Both the position numbers and the translations under genes were made by a program. Below the pieces are notes generated by a model that was not told where the DNA came from, searched no databases, and saw only the letters and a program-made list of their open reading frames with translations. From Vicia villosa (lineage: Eukaryota; Streptophyta; Magnoliopsida; Fabales; Fabaceae), in NCBI RefSeq assembly GCF_029867415.1, contig NW_026705576.1, positions 62,001 through 126,000 of the forward strand: 64,000 nt of DNA, in the 5' to 3' direction. Positions 37,218 through 48,299 of this stretch are shown here, one piece after another (positions within the stretch are counted from its first letter, which is position 1; the number at the start of each line of letters is the position of its first letter).

Positions 37218-38048
37218 ATATTAGTAGGAATAGACTATTTCACAAAGTGGGTTGAAGCAATACCATTAGCCAATGTAGACCAAAAGGCTGTGATTGAGTT
37301 TATTCAAAAACATATATTGTATAGGTTTGGAATCCCTGAAAGCATAACTACAGACCAGGGATCAGTGTTTACTGGTCGAACGATGCAAGAATTTGCGAAA
37401 GAGATGGGATTCAAGTTGTTCACTTCTACACCTTATTATGCTCAAGCAAACGGACAAGTCAAAGCAGCCAATAAAGTGATAATTGGTCTGATAAAGAAAC
37501 ATGTAGGGAAGAAACCTAAGAATTGGCACAAGACTTTGGACCAGGCGCTTTGGGCTTGTCGAACATCTCCCAAAGAAGCTACCAATACTACACCATTCCA
37601 ATTGACGTTTGGACACGATGCAGTACTTCCATTCGAAATATACCTACAATCAGTTAGGATTCAAAGACAAGAAATTCCCCCAAATATATATTGGGAAATG
37701 ATGATGAATGAGTTAGTTGATCTGGACGAAGAAAGGCTTTGAGCATTGGAGATGATAAAAAGGCAAAAAGAAAGGGTGTCAAGAGCATATAACAAAAAGG
37801 TGAAAGGTAAAACATTTGTTAACAATGATTTAGTTTGGAAAATTATTTTCCCTATAGATCGAAAGAACCAAGCTTTAGGCAAATGGTCTCCACACTGGGA
37901 AGACCCTTTTCGAATCTTAAAAGTATTCTCAAATAATGTATATGAGATAGAAGAACTGGCAGAAGATCGTAGGATCTTAAGAGTAAATGGAAAGTATCTG
38001 AAAAGATACAAGCCAGTCATGCACGAAGTAAAGATTGCAAAAACGTAA
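37218..38048 (+). pseudogene. Integrase core and C-terminus, host element
   Basis: The DDE core is recognisable: D in VGIDYFTKW, D in TTDQGSVF. The third catalytic position, in GQVKAANK, is lysine instead of glutamate (codon aaa at 37461-37463), so strand transfer would be lost. An in-frame TGA at 37740-37742 interrupts the C-terminal part, which continues to a natural-looking end at 38046-38048 with a GPY/F-like region (GKWSPHWEDPFRIL). No chromodomain follows, as expected for Tat elements. Confidence 0.85.
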
Positions 38049-38312
38049 ATATTAAACGTAGATGTCGTGGGCCAAAAAAGTAAAACGTTCGCCAAAATGG
38101 CTTTATCCTTATACAAGATATGTGATATAAAGTAGGAAGAGAAACGATGTCAAAATATGTTTCATTACTTCAAAGGATCAGGGATACATCCGGTCAAGAT
38201 AGGTTGCATTATATGCAAACCAAAATTACAATAATCACTACTAAATAAAATAAGTACTAAATATTAAGGATAGAAAGACAAAAGTAAGGACCCACGATGC
38301 CTTCAACACCCT

Positions 38313-39030
38313 TCATTTGACTCTATGCTGCAAATCCTCTAAGCTTAGCAAGGGCAAGCTTTCCGCCTCGAACGAGTCAAGGGATCCATCCCTACGCAAC
38401 TTTTTTACTATCCCTAGTTTAATAAACATATGAGATATCAGTCTCCCGTAAGGAAGACAAGAGGGTTTGCCTTGGCGAGAAGTAGCAACGGCTTCGGTGA
38501 GATGTTTGAAGATCATCAGTGGAATGTTGATCTTCTTTTTCTGGAGAGCACAGAGCATGAACTCCAGGTCCTCCACCATGATACTTTCTTGATCTTCCTT
38601 TCGTGGGCGAAAGTTACCCACCAGGAATTGATGCCAAATCCTGCAAAGGAGCGCGTTGAAGGGATCATTAGCAAAGATACTCGCTAAAACATCAAAGGTG
38701 CTCATGGAAAAAGAGTTGTCAAAAACTAGACCAGATTTTTCACATCTCATCACTTCAGAGATGAGTGATGGAGAGATGATATTGCGAGACCCGTAGACTC
38801 GGGAAACGATTGTAGTTTTCCCCTGAGTCCATCTGGATGGATGCAAACATCCAGAAATCAGCCAGCATGTTCGGGTAAACAGACCCTTCTAAGATTCCAA
38901 GATAAACCTTTAAGTTCTAGGTGGCAAATAGTTCATCAAGATCAATGCCATTTTGGTGGAACTCTTCAGCAGAGGGTTTAAATTCTTTCTGGATGACAGA
39001 GATAATGTTGTTATAAGTTAGAGGTGTCAT
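38313..39030 (-). pseudogene. Antisense ORF B, plant transposon-protein-like domain
   Basis: Read on the minus strand from the ATG at 39030-39028, a coding stretch of about 239 codons runs towards the integrase. It is broken by an in-frame TAG (38919-38917) and a frameshift near 38846, after which 177 residues are open to 38313. Motifs such as IWHQFLVGNFRPR, MVEDLEFMLCAL and LPYGRLISHMF, about 90 residues in all, resemble the widespread plant domain annotated as putative plant transposon protein. It is convergent with gag-pol, inside the 3' part of the host element. Antisense extra ORFs at this place are known in Tat-lineage elements. Its role is unknown. Confidence 0.7.
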
Positions 39031-39112
39031 TGTTGCAAGAGAGAAGTATAAGAAAGAGAAAAACTTGAAGAAAAATGTGGAAGAAGATGAAGAAATGATA
39101 GAAATGGTAAGG

Positions 39113-39120
39113 TTTATATA
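39113..39120 (-). promoter_or_regulatory. TATA-like box upstream of antisense ORF B
   Basis: The minus strand reads CTATATAAACC about 85 bp before the ATG at 39030, followed by a pyrimidine-rich leader. This layout is normal for a plant promoter, but AT-rich DNA gives such matches by chance. Confidence 0.4.
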
Positions 39121-39239
39121 GAGGGTGTTTGTCTTGAAGAGTGGTTACGCTTTGAATTCTGATTGGACCGCGTGTGGGATACCCGAGGGAAGATATGGAG
39201 TCCGCCGTTTCTAGTCTTGGAAGTTGAAGTTCGTTAACC

Positions 39240-39614
39240 ACTTTTTTTGATACAAATATTTAGTAGTAATGTCCTCCTCTTTAGAGACATGCACCCCATT
39301 TAAAATAAGGAAAATACTTTTAGTCTAGTACTTGAGGAACAATTCAGCACATCTACCCTTCATTATGTTATCAATAATGTAAACATAGTGTGAGCCTCTG
39401 GGTGTATATGGATAATCAGAAAGAACCTATTTTATAATGGATGGAACTCAATAAGAGTCCCAAAGATCTGGATGGTTGGCACTAGAGAAATTAAGCCTCT
39501 ACTTCGCGTCTGAGTCGCAGGACCATGGTGACATCAAAAGAGATTAAATAAAACGGTGAAGGATTTCCCTTAAATTATCCACACCAATATTTGTAGACTT
39601 TTACGTACGTCTAA
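39240..39614 (-). pseudogene. Antisense ORF A, distal half
   Basis: This is the continuation of the coding stretch at 47816-48139 after the Tekay-type element is removed. Across the join the minus strand reads on as coding-like sequence (TYVKVYKYWCG after a TAG), then as short decayed segments such as YPYTPRGSHYVYIIDNI. Several stops and frameshifts are present. The segment pattern resembles legume proteins annotated as putative plant transposon proteins, from memory only. Confidence 0.45.
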
Positions 39615-41451
39615 TGTAACACCCTTCTAAACCCCGCGGCAATTTTAATAATTAATCAGAGTAAAAACATATGCACAAGGGTGCCACAATTATTCAAAAT
39701 AATTAAATCAACTAAGGTCAAAGTCATGCTTCATTAGGAAACGGTTCACCAAAACATAATCATGTTTATCACAGCGGAATACTAAACATCATCAAATACA
39801 ACCAAATGGAATCATAATTCAACACCAAATAAAATGGATAATTTCATAAAAACTCTATAACTATCGTTCCCCAGTGTTACAGATCAGAGCATGACCGACA
39901 CGACCCAACATAAACGGATAAACTCTACGAGTCATCCTCACCAAGCACTAATGCCGCTACTCCTCAATCTGAAAATGACAACATGTAAGGGTGAGTCTCA
40001 TTCTCAATTAGTAAATATTATGCAATTCATAAGCAATAAGCATCATAATATACCGTTCACCCAATTATACATATTCAGATTCACATCTATTATTCATTAA
40101 TTCACACAATAATAGACTATAACACATAACACGGAAATCCATACAATCATGTTATGACAAAAATGCATATGACACAACTGACACTATGCATGTGGTACCA
40201 ATAAATCGTGGAATCAATCCACCTAACCGATCTACGCCTCATCGAGATACGGTCCACCGACACAATTTCCACACAATGGGAAATATGTCCACCAACGATC
40301 CAAACATCACCGGGATCCAACATCAATGCATATGAATGAATGAAACACATATAACATACTTAAAACACACCGAATCACGATGAACAACTCATCTCAACAC
40401 CACATCACCGAATAAGTATGTACATGTTTTCAACATCATTCAAATAGTCATGCATCCATCACAATCATAATAACAAATCACAACCAATTCATCATCACAT
40501 CAAACACATTGTCACACCTATCTCATATGCACACAATGTTCAATTCTTATCAAGTAATTAACTCGAGTTTTTAAAGAAATAAAGTCGGCTAATACCAATA
40601 TTCATCATTCATCATATAAAACATTTAATTACTTGCACAACGCCCAAAACGGCACTAAGAAATGATACACGGATCAAAAGATACGTTATTTTGAAGTTTG
40701 GAAAAATTCACACACAGCAAGGTTCGCTCAGCGGAGCAAGGCAGAAGCGAAACCCTTCCAACCCCCGCTCAGCGGACCTCAAGCGACGTCAAACAGGAGC
40801 GAACTACGTTGGGACCTCCGCTCAGCGGATCCCCTCCGCTCAACGGACCTGCGATTTCAGCAAACCCCAAATCTGCGACAGACCCTGCGATTTCACATCC
40901 TTTTCACCCAAAAACGAATCCAGACATCACATACAGGCATATAATCATCATACATTCAATTATACACCATAAAACATCATCCAAACTCATTATTAACCAA
41001 TTAGTTCACACAATTATCATCAATTCAATCCAATTATAACACCCTAACCTAACAATCCCAATATCTAATTGAACCAAACCATACATCAATCTACCTATCA
41101 CCTAAGATCACATAAGAGATACTAAAAGGAAGAGTCCCCCCTTACCTCGATGAATCTCTTGAATGCTCTCCTTCCGGTTTCACGTTCTTGCCTCTTTCTC
41201 TTCTCTTGCTCTTTTCACGTGTTCTTCCTTTTTCCCCAAAATGGTTCCTTTTTCTTATTTTATGAAAATAAAATAAAAATAATATATCACAACTTAGTAA
41301 AAGGCCTAACTGATTAGCACCCCTCTTTTACTAACATCACACCATAAGCCCAATAGCCTTTATTCCATCATTTTCCGATTAAAATACTAAATTCCAATTA
41401 TTTAATTTAAATCTTAATTAAATTAATAAACTGAAATCATGGGGTGTTACA
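39615..41451 (-). repeat. 3' LTR of the Tekay-type element
   Basis: It carries several copies of the inverted repeat CCGCTCAGCGG or close variants between 40725 and 40850, one more 18-bp unit (CTCCGCTCAGCGGATCCC) than the partner LTR. Confidence 0.95.
40725..40850. repeat. Inverted repeat cluster CCGCTCAGCGG in the Tekay LTR
   Basis: Four copies of CGCTCAGCGG or CGCTCAACGG, each able to form a CCGC/GCGG hairpin. An 18-bp unit is present here but absent from the other LTR near 47,215. Confidence 0.75.
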
Positions 41452-41471
41452 ACTCTCCCCCACTAAAAGAG
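41452..41471 (-). promoter_or_regulatory. Polypurine tract of the Tekay-type element
   Basis: The minus strand reads AGTGGGGGAGAGT directly before the LTR start TGTAACACC. Confidence 0.8.
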
Positions 41472-41493
41472 TTTTCGTCCTCGAAAACATACC

Positions 41494-42042
41494 TTAGACG
41501 AAAAGTTCCGGGTAAGAGTCCTTCATCTGGCTCTCTAACTCCCATGTAACATTTCCACCGGCTGGTCCTCCCCAAACCACTTTCACCGTTGCTATATCTT
41601 TACCTCGCAACTGCTTCACATTACGGTCTTCAATCCTCATAGGTAATGTCTCTACAGTCAGATTATCTCGCACCTGTATATCATCTACCTGAATCTCATG
41701 AGACAGATCCGCAATGTATTTCCTCAACTGGGATACATGGAACACATCATGCAAATTAGCGAGTGTAGGCGGTAAAGCAATCTGATAAGCAACCTTTCCA
41801 ATCTTCTTAGTAATCTGAAATGGACCAATGAAACGCGGAGTTAACTTCTTCGACTTCAAGGCTCTCCCAATGACAGTCATCGGAGTAACCCGCATGAATA
41901 CATGATCTCCTTCCTTAAATTCAATATCCTTCCTTCTTTTGTCATGGTAACTTTTCTGACGACTCTGAGAAGCTCTCATCTTTTCCTGAATCATCTTGAT
42001 CTTTTCTGTAGTTTGTTGCACAATCTCCGGTCCAACCACCAC
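41494..42042 (-). pseudogene. Integrase C-terminus with chromodomain-like tail
   Basis: In frame with the preceding block after a TGA. It holds the GPY/F module (KLTPRFIGPFQITKKIGKVAY) followed by LHDVFHVSQLRKY and a final segment around PMRIEDRNVKQLRGKDI and VTWELESQM, which matches the chromodomain of Tekay/Del elements. Such chromodomains are thought to steer integration to particular chromatin. It ends at a natural stop (41496-41494) shortly before the purine tract. Confidence 0.88.
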
Positions 42043-42048
42043 ATTCTC

Positions 42049-43533
42049 TCAAGATTCGTACCAACACAACGGCGTTCTACATCTCCTACCATACAATGCT
42101 TCAAACGGAGCCATACCAATACTCGAATGATAACTATTGTTGTAGGTAAACTCAACCAAAGGTAAATAACTATCCCAAGCACCACCATTCTCTAATACAC
42201 AAGCTCGTAACAAATCCTCTAACGATTGAATCGTTCTCTCCGTCTGTCCATCTGTCTGCGGATGATAAGCAGAACTCAACCTCAACTTAGTACCTAAGGC
42301 TTCCTGCAACCCTGTCCAGAACTTAGAAGTAAATCTTGGATCTCTATCCGACACAATACTAGCCGGAACACCATGCAAACTCACTATCTTCTCAACATAC
42401 AACTGAGCCAACTTCTCCATCGAATAATCCATTCTTATTGGAATAAAGTGAGCATATTTCGTCAACCGATCTACAATAACCCAGATAGAATCACAATTCT
42501 TGCTCGTTCTAGGTAAACCAGATACAAAGTCCATAGAAATTCCATCCCACTTCCAATCCGGGACAAACAACAGTTCCATCAATCCAGACGGTTTCTGATG
42601 CTCAATTTTCGACTTCTGACAAATTAAGCAAGCATAAACAAACTCAGCAATTTCCTTCTTCATTCCAGGCCACCAAAATAACTTCTTCAAATCATGATAC
42701 ATCTTGGTAGCACCAGGATGAATACTCAATCCACTTCGGTGTCCTTCTTCCAGAATACTCTTTCTGATCTCAGCAACATCGGGTACACACACTCGGTCTC
42801 CAAACCTTATAACACCATTCTCGTCAATTCGGAATTCACCTCCTCGACCTTGGTCAATCAATGTCAACTTATCTACCAAGCCAACGTCAGATTTCTGTCC
42901 GTTTCTAATTTCTTCAAGGATACTATTAGTTAACTTTAACATCCCCAACTTAACGCTATTAGAAGTACTTTCGCATACCAAACTCAAATCTCGGAATTGC
43001 TCAATTAAATCCAATTCTCGCACCATTAGCATAGACATATGCAATGACTTCCTGCTCAATGCATCAGCAACAACATTTGCTCTACCAGGATGGTAATTCA
43101 AACCGAAATCATAGTCCTTCAGAAATTCTAACCACCTTATCTGCCTCATATTAAGTTCTTTCTGGTCGAAGAGATACTTCAGACTCTTATGATCGCTGAA
43201 TACCTCAAATCGAGAACCATAGAGATAATGTCTCCACAACTTCAACACAAACACCACAGCCGCCAATTCCAAATCATCAGTCGGATAATTCCTTTCATGA
43301 ATTTTCAACTGTCTTGAAGCATAGGCCACTACCTGCTTATCTTGCATCAATACACCACCTAAACCCATCAGTGAAGCATCACAGTACACATTGAAAGACT
43401 TCTCTAGATTAGGCAAAATTAAGATCGGAGCACTTGTCAATCTTTTCTTCAATTCTTGAAAACCTTTCTCACATTCGGAATCCCATACGAATACTTGTCC
43501 TTTTCTTGTTAACTTAGTCATTGGTAATGCCAA
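42049..43533 (-). pseudogene. RNase H and integrase of the Tekay-type element
   Basis: A 494-residue open stretch. RNase H residues are in VYCDASLMGLG, DLELAAVVF and SDHKSLKYL. The integrase zinc finger follows (HPGATKMYHDLKK, C-x2-C near CLICQKSK), then the core with D (SMDFVSGLP), D (SDRDPRFTS) and E (TDGQTERTIQSLE), all present. It ends at TGA 42051-42049 in the YGRRCRTPLCW segment, with the same frame continuing downstream. Confidence 0.9.
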
Positions 43534-43620
43534 CTTCGAAAATCCTTCAATGAACTTTCTATAGTAACCTGCCAGACCAAGAAAACTACGAATCTCTGAA
43601 GCATTCTTCGGCGTCTCCCA

Positions 43621-44625
43621 CTAAGATACTGCTTCTACCTTCATAGGATCCACTGCGATACCGTTCTTCGAAATTACATGGCCAAGAAAACTTACTTCCC
43701 TCAACCAGAATTCACATTTAGACAATTTCGCATACAACTTCTTCTCTTTCAATAACTCCAATACCACTCTTAGATGCTCTGCATGTTCTTCATCACTCTT
43801 CGAGTAAATTAGAATGTCGTCAATGAACACTACTACGAACTTGTCAAGATACGGGTGAAATATCTTGTTCATATACTCCATGAAAACACCAGGTGCATTA
43901 GTAACACCAAATGGCATAACAGAATATTCATAATGTCCATACCTCGTTCAGAATGCCGTCTTCTGAATATCTTCCGCCTTCACACGAATTTGATGATATC
44001 CAGACCTCAAATCAACCTTGCTAAATACACAAGCTCCAACCAACTGGTCCATCAAATCATCAATCCTCGGCAAAGGATATCGATTCTTGATTGTCACCTT
44101 GTTCAGTTGTCTATAATCAACACATAGCCTCATTGAACCTTCTTTCTTCTTAACCAACAGTACCGGCGCACCCCATGGTGACACACTAGGACGAATAAAC
44201 TTCTTCTCCAACAATTCCTCTAACTGTTTCTTCAGTTCAGCCAATTCCGATGCCGACATGCGGTACGGTGCCATCGACACAGGACTAGTTCCAGGAATCA
44301 ATTCTATAGCAAACTCCACTTCTCTTTCAGGTGGCAACTCACTAACATCTTCTGGAAACACTTTCGGATACTCATTCACTACTCGTAGCTCACCAGTATT
44401 ATCGCCCCCTTTCACCTCCATCGAAGAGCACAACATAAATACCACTGCTCCATCATTGACAGCTAAATTCATCTGTTTGACTGACGTAGTTAAATCCTCA
44501 ACACTAACCTCTTCAGGAAAGATAACCGTCTTCGTAAAACAATTGATATGAACTCGATTAAATTGCAACCAGTTCATCCCCAAAATGACGTCAAGTTGTT
44601 CAAGAGGAAGGCATACTAAATCCAT
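43621..44625 (-). pseudogene. Reverse transcriptase of the Tekay-type element
   Basis: The full RT palm is recognisable: [45 protein letters not shown] and the catalytic [10 protein letters not shown]. An in-frame TGA (43950-43948) cuts between the Y-H-Q-I and M-P-F-G motifs, and a TAG (43623-43621) lies between the RT thumb and RNase H. The catalytic aspartates themselves are intact. Confidence 0.9.
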
Positions 44626-44879
44626 TCCAAACTTTCTCCAAATATGTCAACAGGACAGTTCAAACATGCAGAAGAAGTAGTTACTGAACCCGACGCAAGA
44701 GTGTCAATAATCATACTTCCATGAATAACAGATATTTCTAATCCCAATCGTTTAGCACAATCCATTGAAATGAACGAATGAGTCGCTCTGGTATCTATAA
44801 TAGCAACTAAAGGTGTGTCATGGATAAAACACGTACCTTTAATTAGACGATCTTCTGGAGTAGTCTCTGACCCAAACAA
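44616..44879 (-). pseudogene. Aspartic protease of the Tekay-type element
   Basis: In frame with gag. The active site reads IDTRATHSFIS, with arginine (codon at 44789-44787) where the D(T/S)G motif has glycine. This should abolish proteolysis. The domain runs to a frameshift near 44616-44640, beyond which the LGMNWL motif lies in another frame. Confidence 0.85.
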
Positions 44880-45878
44880 GGCAAAGACTTTTCCACCAAC
44901 CTGATCCTTCTTCGGTTTAATGCAGTGCGGACTGATGTGACCCTCTTCGCCGCAATTGTATCAAGTCACAATCTTCGTCCTACAATCTGAAGCAATATGA
45001 CCAGCCTTACCACACTTGAAGCATTTCTTCTCTCCACTCTTGCACTCATTCCTTCTATGCCCAGTCTCTCCACAGTTGTAGCACCTAACGGGAGCACCAG
45101 AATCTCCCCCACTAGGCCTCTTCCAATCCCCATCTCTAGGATTTCCTCTACCATATGGCTTACCTCTATCCATAGGCTTCTTACCTTTCTTGTCAACCAA
45201 CTCGCGAGAGTGAGATGACTTCAGCTTAAGGTTATCCTCCTCGAAGATCCTACTACAGCCCACCAAATCGACAAATCGCCGAATTCTCTGGTACCTAATT
45301 CCTTGCTTGATCTCATCACGAAGACCATTCTCGAACTTGATGCACTTTGAGAATTCACTAGCCTCGTCATTGTTGTAGTGAACGTAGTACTTCGCCAACT
45401 CAACAAATTTTGAAGCATACTCTGGTACCGTCATATTACCCTGAGTCAGCTCTAAAAATTCAATCTCTTTCCTGCCTCGAACGTCTTCAGGAAAATACCT
45501 CCTCAGAAACTCTCTCTTGAACACAGCCCAGGAGATAGCTACACCATCAGCATCCAATTCAGCCCTGGTAGCCATCCACCAGTCATCAGCCTCTTCGGAC
45601 AACATATGAGTACCATACCTCACTTTCAGGTTCTCAGCATAATCGATGACTCTGAAAATCCTCTCGATCTCCTTAAGCCATTTCTGAGCACCTTCAGGAT
45701 CAAATGTGCCCTTGAACAACGGAGGATTGTTTCGCTGAAAACTGTTCAGCTGCCTGTCAGCACCAATACCAGCTCCATTGACATTCCCTCCCAGTACACC
45801 AGCAATCATGCCCAGAGCCTCAGCAATTGCATTGTCATTTCTTCCTCCTCTTCCAGCCATTGTTCTGCTCGATATCAA
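44880..45878 (-). pseudogene. gag of the Tekay-type element
   Basis: The frame is open from an ATG at 45878 (a second ATG lies five codons on, before GRGGRNDN) to TGA at 44963-44961. The retrotransposon gag core is clear (FKGTFDPEGAQKWLKEIERIF, FLRRYFP, EFLELTQGNMTVPEYASKF). Two CCHC zinc knuckles follow (CYNCGETGHRRNEC and CFKCGKAGHIASDC). The TGA replaces the first cysteine position of a third knuckle, whose remaining residues (YNCGEEGHISPHC) can still be read in the same frame. The product binds and packages element RNA. Confidence 0.88.
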
Positions 45879-45980
45879 ACAATATTCATTAGAACAAGAA
45901 GTATCGATAGTGTCAACCTTACACTATTCGCATACGAGGGCTTAACTGACACTAAGACTCTGACTCAAACGACCGACTAT

Positions 45981-45992
45981 GCTCTGATACCA
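45981..45992 (-). promoter_or_regulatory. Primer binding site, initiator tRNA-Met
   Basis: The minus strand reads TGGTATCAGAGC four bases inside the 5' LTR, a perfect match to the usual plant iMet primer site. Confidence 0.9.
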
Positions 45993-45996
45993 CTAT

Positions 45997-47815
45997 TGTA
46001 ACACCCTTCTAAACCCCGCGGAAATTTTAATAATTAATCAGAGTAAAAACATATGCACAAGGGTGCCACAATTATTCAAAATAATTAAATCAACTAAGGT
46101 CAAAGTCATGCTTCATTAGGAAACGGTTCACCAAAACATAATCATGTTTATCACAGCGGAATACTAAACATCATCAAATACAACCAAATGGAATCATAAT
46201 TCAACACCAAATAAAATGGATAATTTCATAAAAACTCTATAACTATCGTTCCCCAGTGTTACAGATCAGAGCATGACCGACACGACCCAACATAAACGGA
46301 TAAACTCTACGAGTCATCCTCACCAAGCACTAATGCCGCTACTCCTCAATCTGAAAATGACAACATGTAAGGGTGAGTCTCATTCTAAATTAGCAAATAT
46401 TATGCAATTCATAAGCAACAAGCATCATAATATACCGTTCACCCAATTATACATATTCAGATTCACATCTATTATTCATTAATTCACACAATAATAGACT
46501 ATAACACATAACACGGAAATCCATACAATCATGTTATGACAAAAATGCATATGACACAACTGACACTATGCATGTGGTACCAATAAACCGTGGAATCAAT
46601 CCACCTAACCGATCTACGCCTCATCGAGATACGGCCCACCGACACAATTTCCACACAATGGGAAATATGTCCACCAACGATCCAAACATCACCGGGATCC
46701 AACATCAATGCATATGAATGAATGAAACACATATAACATACTTAAAACACACCGAATCACGATGAACAACTCATCTCAACACCACATCACCGAATAAGTA
46801 TGTACATGTTTTCAACATCATTCAAATAGTCATGCATCCATCACAATCATAATAACAAATCACAACCAATTCATCATCACATCAAACACATTGTCACACC
46901 TATCTCATATGCACACAATGTTCAATTCTTATCAAGTAATTAACTCGAGTTTTTAAAGAAATAAAGTTGGCTAATACCAATATTCATCATTCATCATATA
47001 AAACATTTAATTACTTGCACAACACCCAAAACGGCACTAAGAAATGATACACGGATCAAAAGATACGTTATTTTGAAGTTTGGAAAAATTCACACACAGC
47101 AAGGTTCGCTCAGCGGAGCAAGGCAGAAGCGAAACCCTTCCAACCCCCGCTCAGCGGACCTCAAGCGACGTCAAACAGGAGCGAACTACGTTGGGACCTC
47201 CGCTCAGCGGACCTGCAATTTCAGCAAACCCCAAATCTGCGACAGACCCTGCGATTTCACATCCTTTTCACCCAAAAACGAATCCAGACATCACATACAG
47301 GCATATAATCATCATACATTCAATTATACACCATAAAACATCATCCAAACTCATTATTAACCAATTAGTTCACACAATTATCATCAATTCAATCCAATTA
47401 TAACACCCTAACCTAACAATCCCAATATCTAATTGAACCAAACCATACATCAATCTACCTATCACCTAAGATCACATAAGAGATACTAAAAGGAAGAGTC
47501 CCCCCTTACCTCGATGAATCTCTTGAATGCTCTCCTTCCGGTTTCACGTTCTTGCCTCTTTCTCTTCTCTTGCTCTTTTCACGTGTTCTTCCTTTTTCCC
47601 CAAAATGGTTCCTTTTTCTTATTTTATGAAAATAAAATAAAAATAATATATCACAACTTAGTAAAAGGCCTAACTGATTAGCACCCCTCTTTTACTAACA
47701 TCACACCATAAGCCCAATAGCCTTTATTCCATCATTTTCCGATTAAAATACTAAATTCCAATTATTTAATTTAAATCTTAATTAAATTAATAAACTGAAA
47801 TCATGGGGTGTTACA
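45997..47815 (-). repeat. 5' LTR of the Tekay-type element
   Basis: Near-identical partner of 39615-41451, 18 bp shorter through loss or lack of one CGCTCAGCGG unit near 47,215. In minus orientation it would hold the active promoter. Confidence 0.95.
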
Positions 47816-48139
47816 TCTAACTTGCTGAATGAAGTTGTAACGGAGCCATTACTAGATGCTTGAGAACTTCTATCTCAAAATTGGTGAACGAAAGGCGAAG
47901 TCCCCAAACTGAGAAAGTGTTTTCATAAAAGAGAATGGCGCAATTGCCACACTCACTATATATCTTTTCATTCACGTTAGAGGTCAAGACACCCCAATCC
48001 GAGGATGAGCCAACTTCAAGAAAGGCTCCATCAAGATTAGCATCTATGAAAAAATGGTAGAAGAATAGTTAGAACCCAGTCAAGAAGATTGAGCAGTCTT
48101 CAGTGGTTTGTGAGCACTCTTATGCGATTTTTTACCCAT
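47816..48139 (-). pseudogene. Antisense ORF A, proximal half
   Basis: From a possible ATG at 48139-48137 on the minus strand, with a basic N-terminus (MGKKSHKSAHK) that soon meets a stop. A different frame then stays open for about 80 codons down to the Tekay insertion at 47820, with motifs VNEKIYSECGNCAI and VLKHLVMAPLQLH. These recall a family of legume transposon-associated proteins. Whether ORF A and ORF B were one gene or two is not clear. Confidence 0.45.
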
Positions 48140-48299
48140 AATGCACTAACTTCCAGACGTGAGAGAAGAAAATATTGAAAAGGAAATGGGATAACCACAT
48201 GTTTGGAGAAATGAATCAAAGAAAGACAACGCTGACTCTTCAAGAACTGTGCTCTAGCATGCAAAAGGAAGTATACTCTATCAAACATGTCAAATCACT

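Larger units (their letters stand above)
39615..47815 (-). mobile_element. Ty3/gypsy chromovirus, Tekay/Del type
   Basis: LTRs at 39615-41451 and 45997-47815 start TGTAACACC and end GGTGTTACA. The duplication tctaa flanks the element at 39610-39614 and 47816-47820. On the minus strand the order is LTR, initiator-Met primer site, gag with zinc knuckles, protease, RT, RNase H, integrase, chromodomain-like tail, purine tract, LTR. This is the chromovirus order, and the LTR length and chromodomain fit Tekay/Del. The polyprotein has four in-frame stops, one frameshift and a changed protease active site. The LTRs differ by about ten substitutions and one 18-bp indel. Confidence 0.93.

Noticed and set aside
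40691..41039. Open stretches of about 90-110 codons in the Tekay LTR
   Set aside because: They lie in the LTR on the strand opposite to transcription, overlap in two frames and contain the CGCTCAGCGG repeats.
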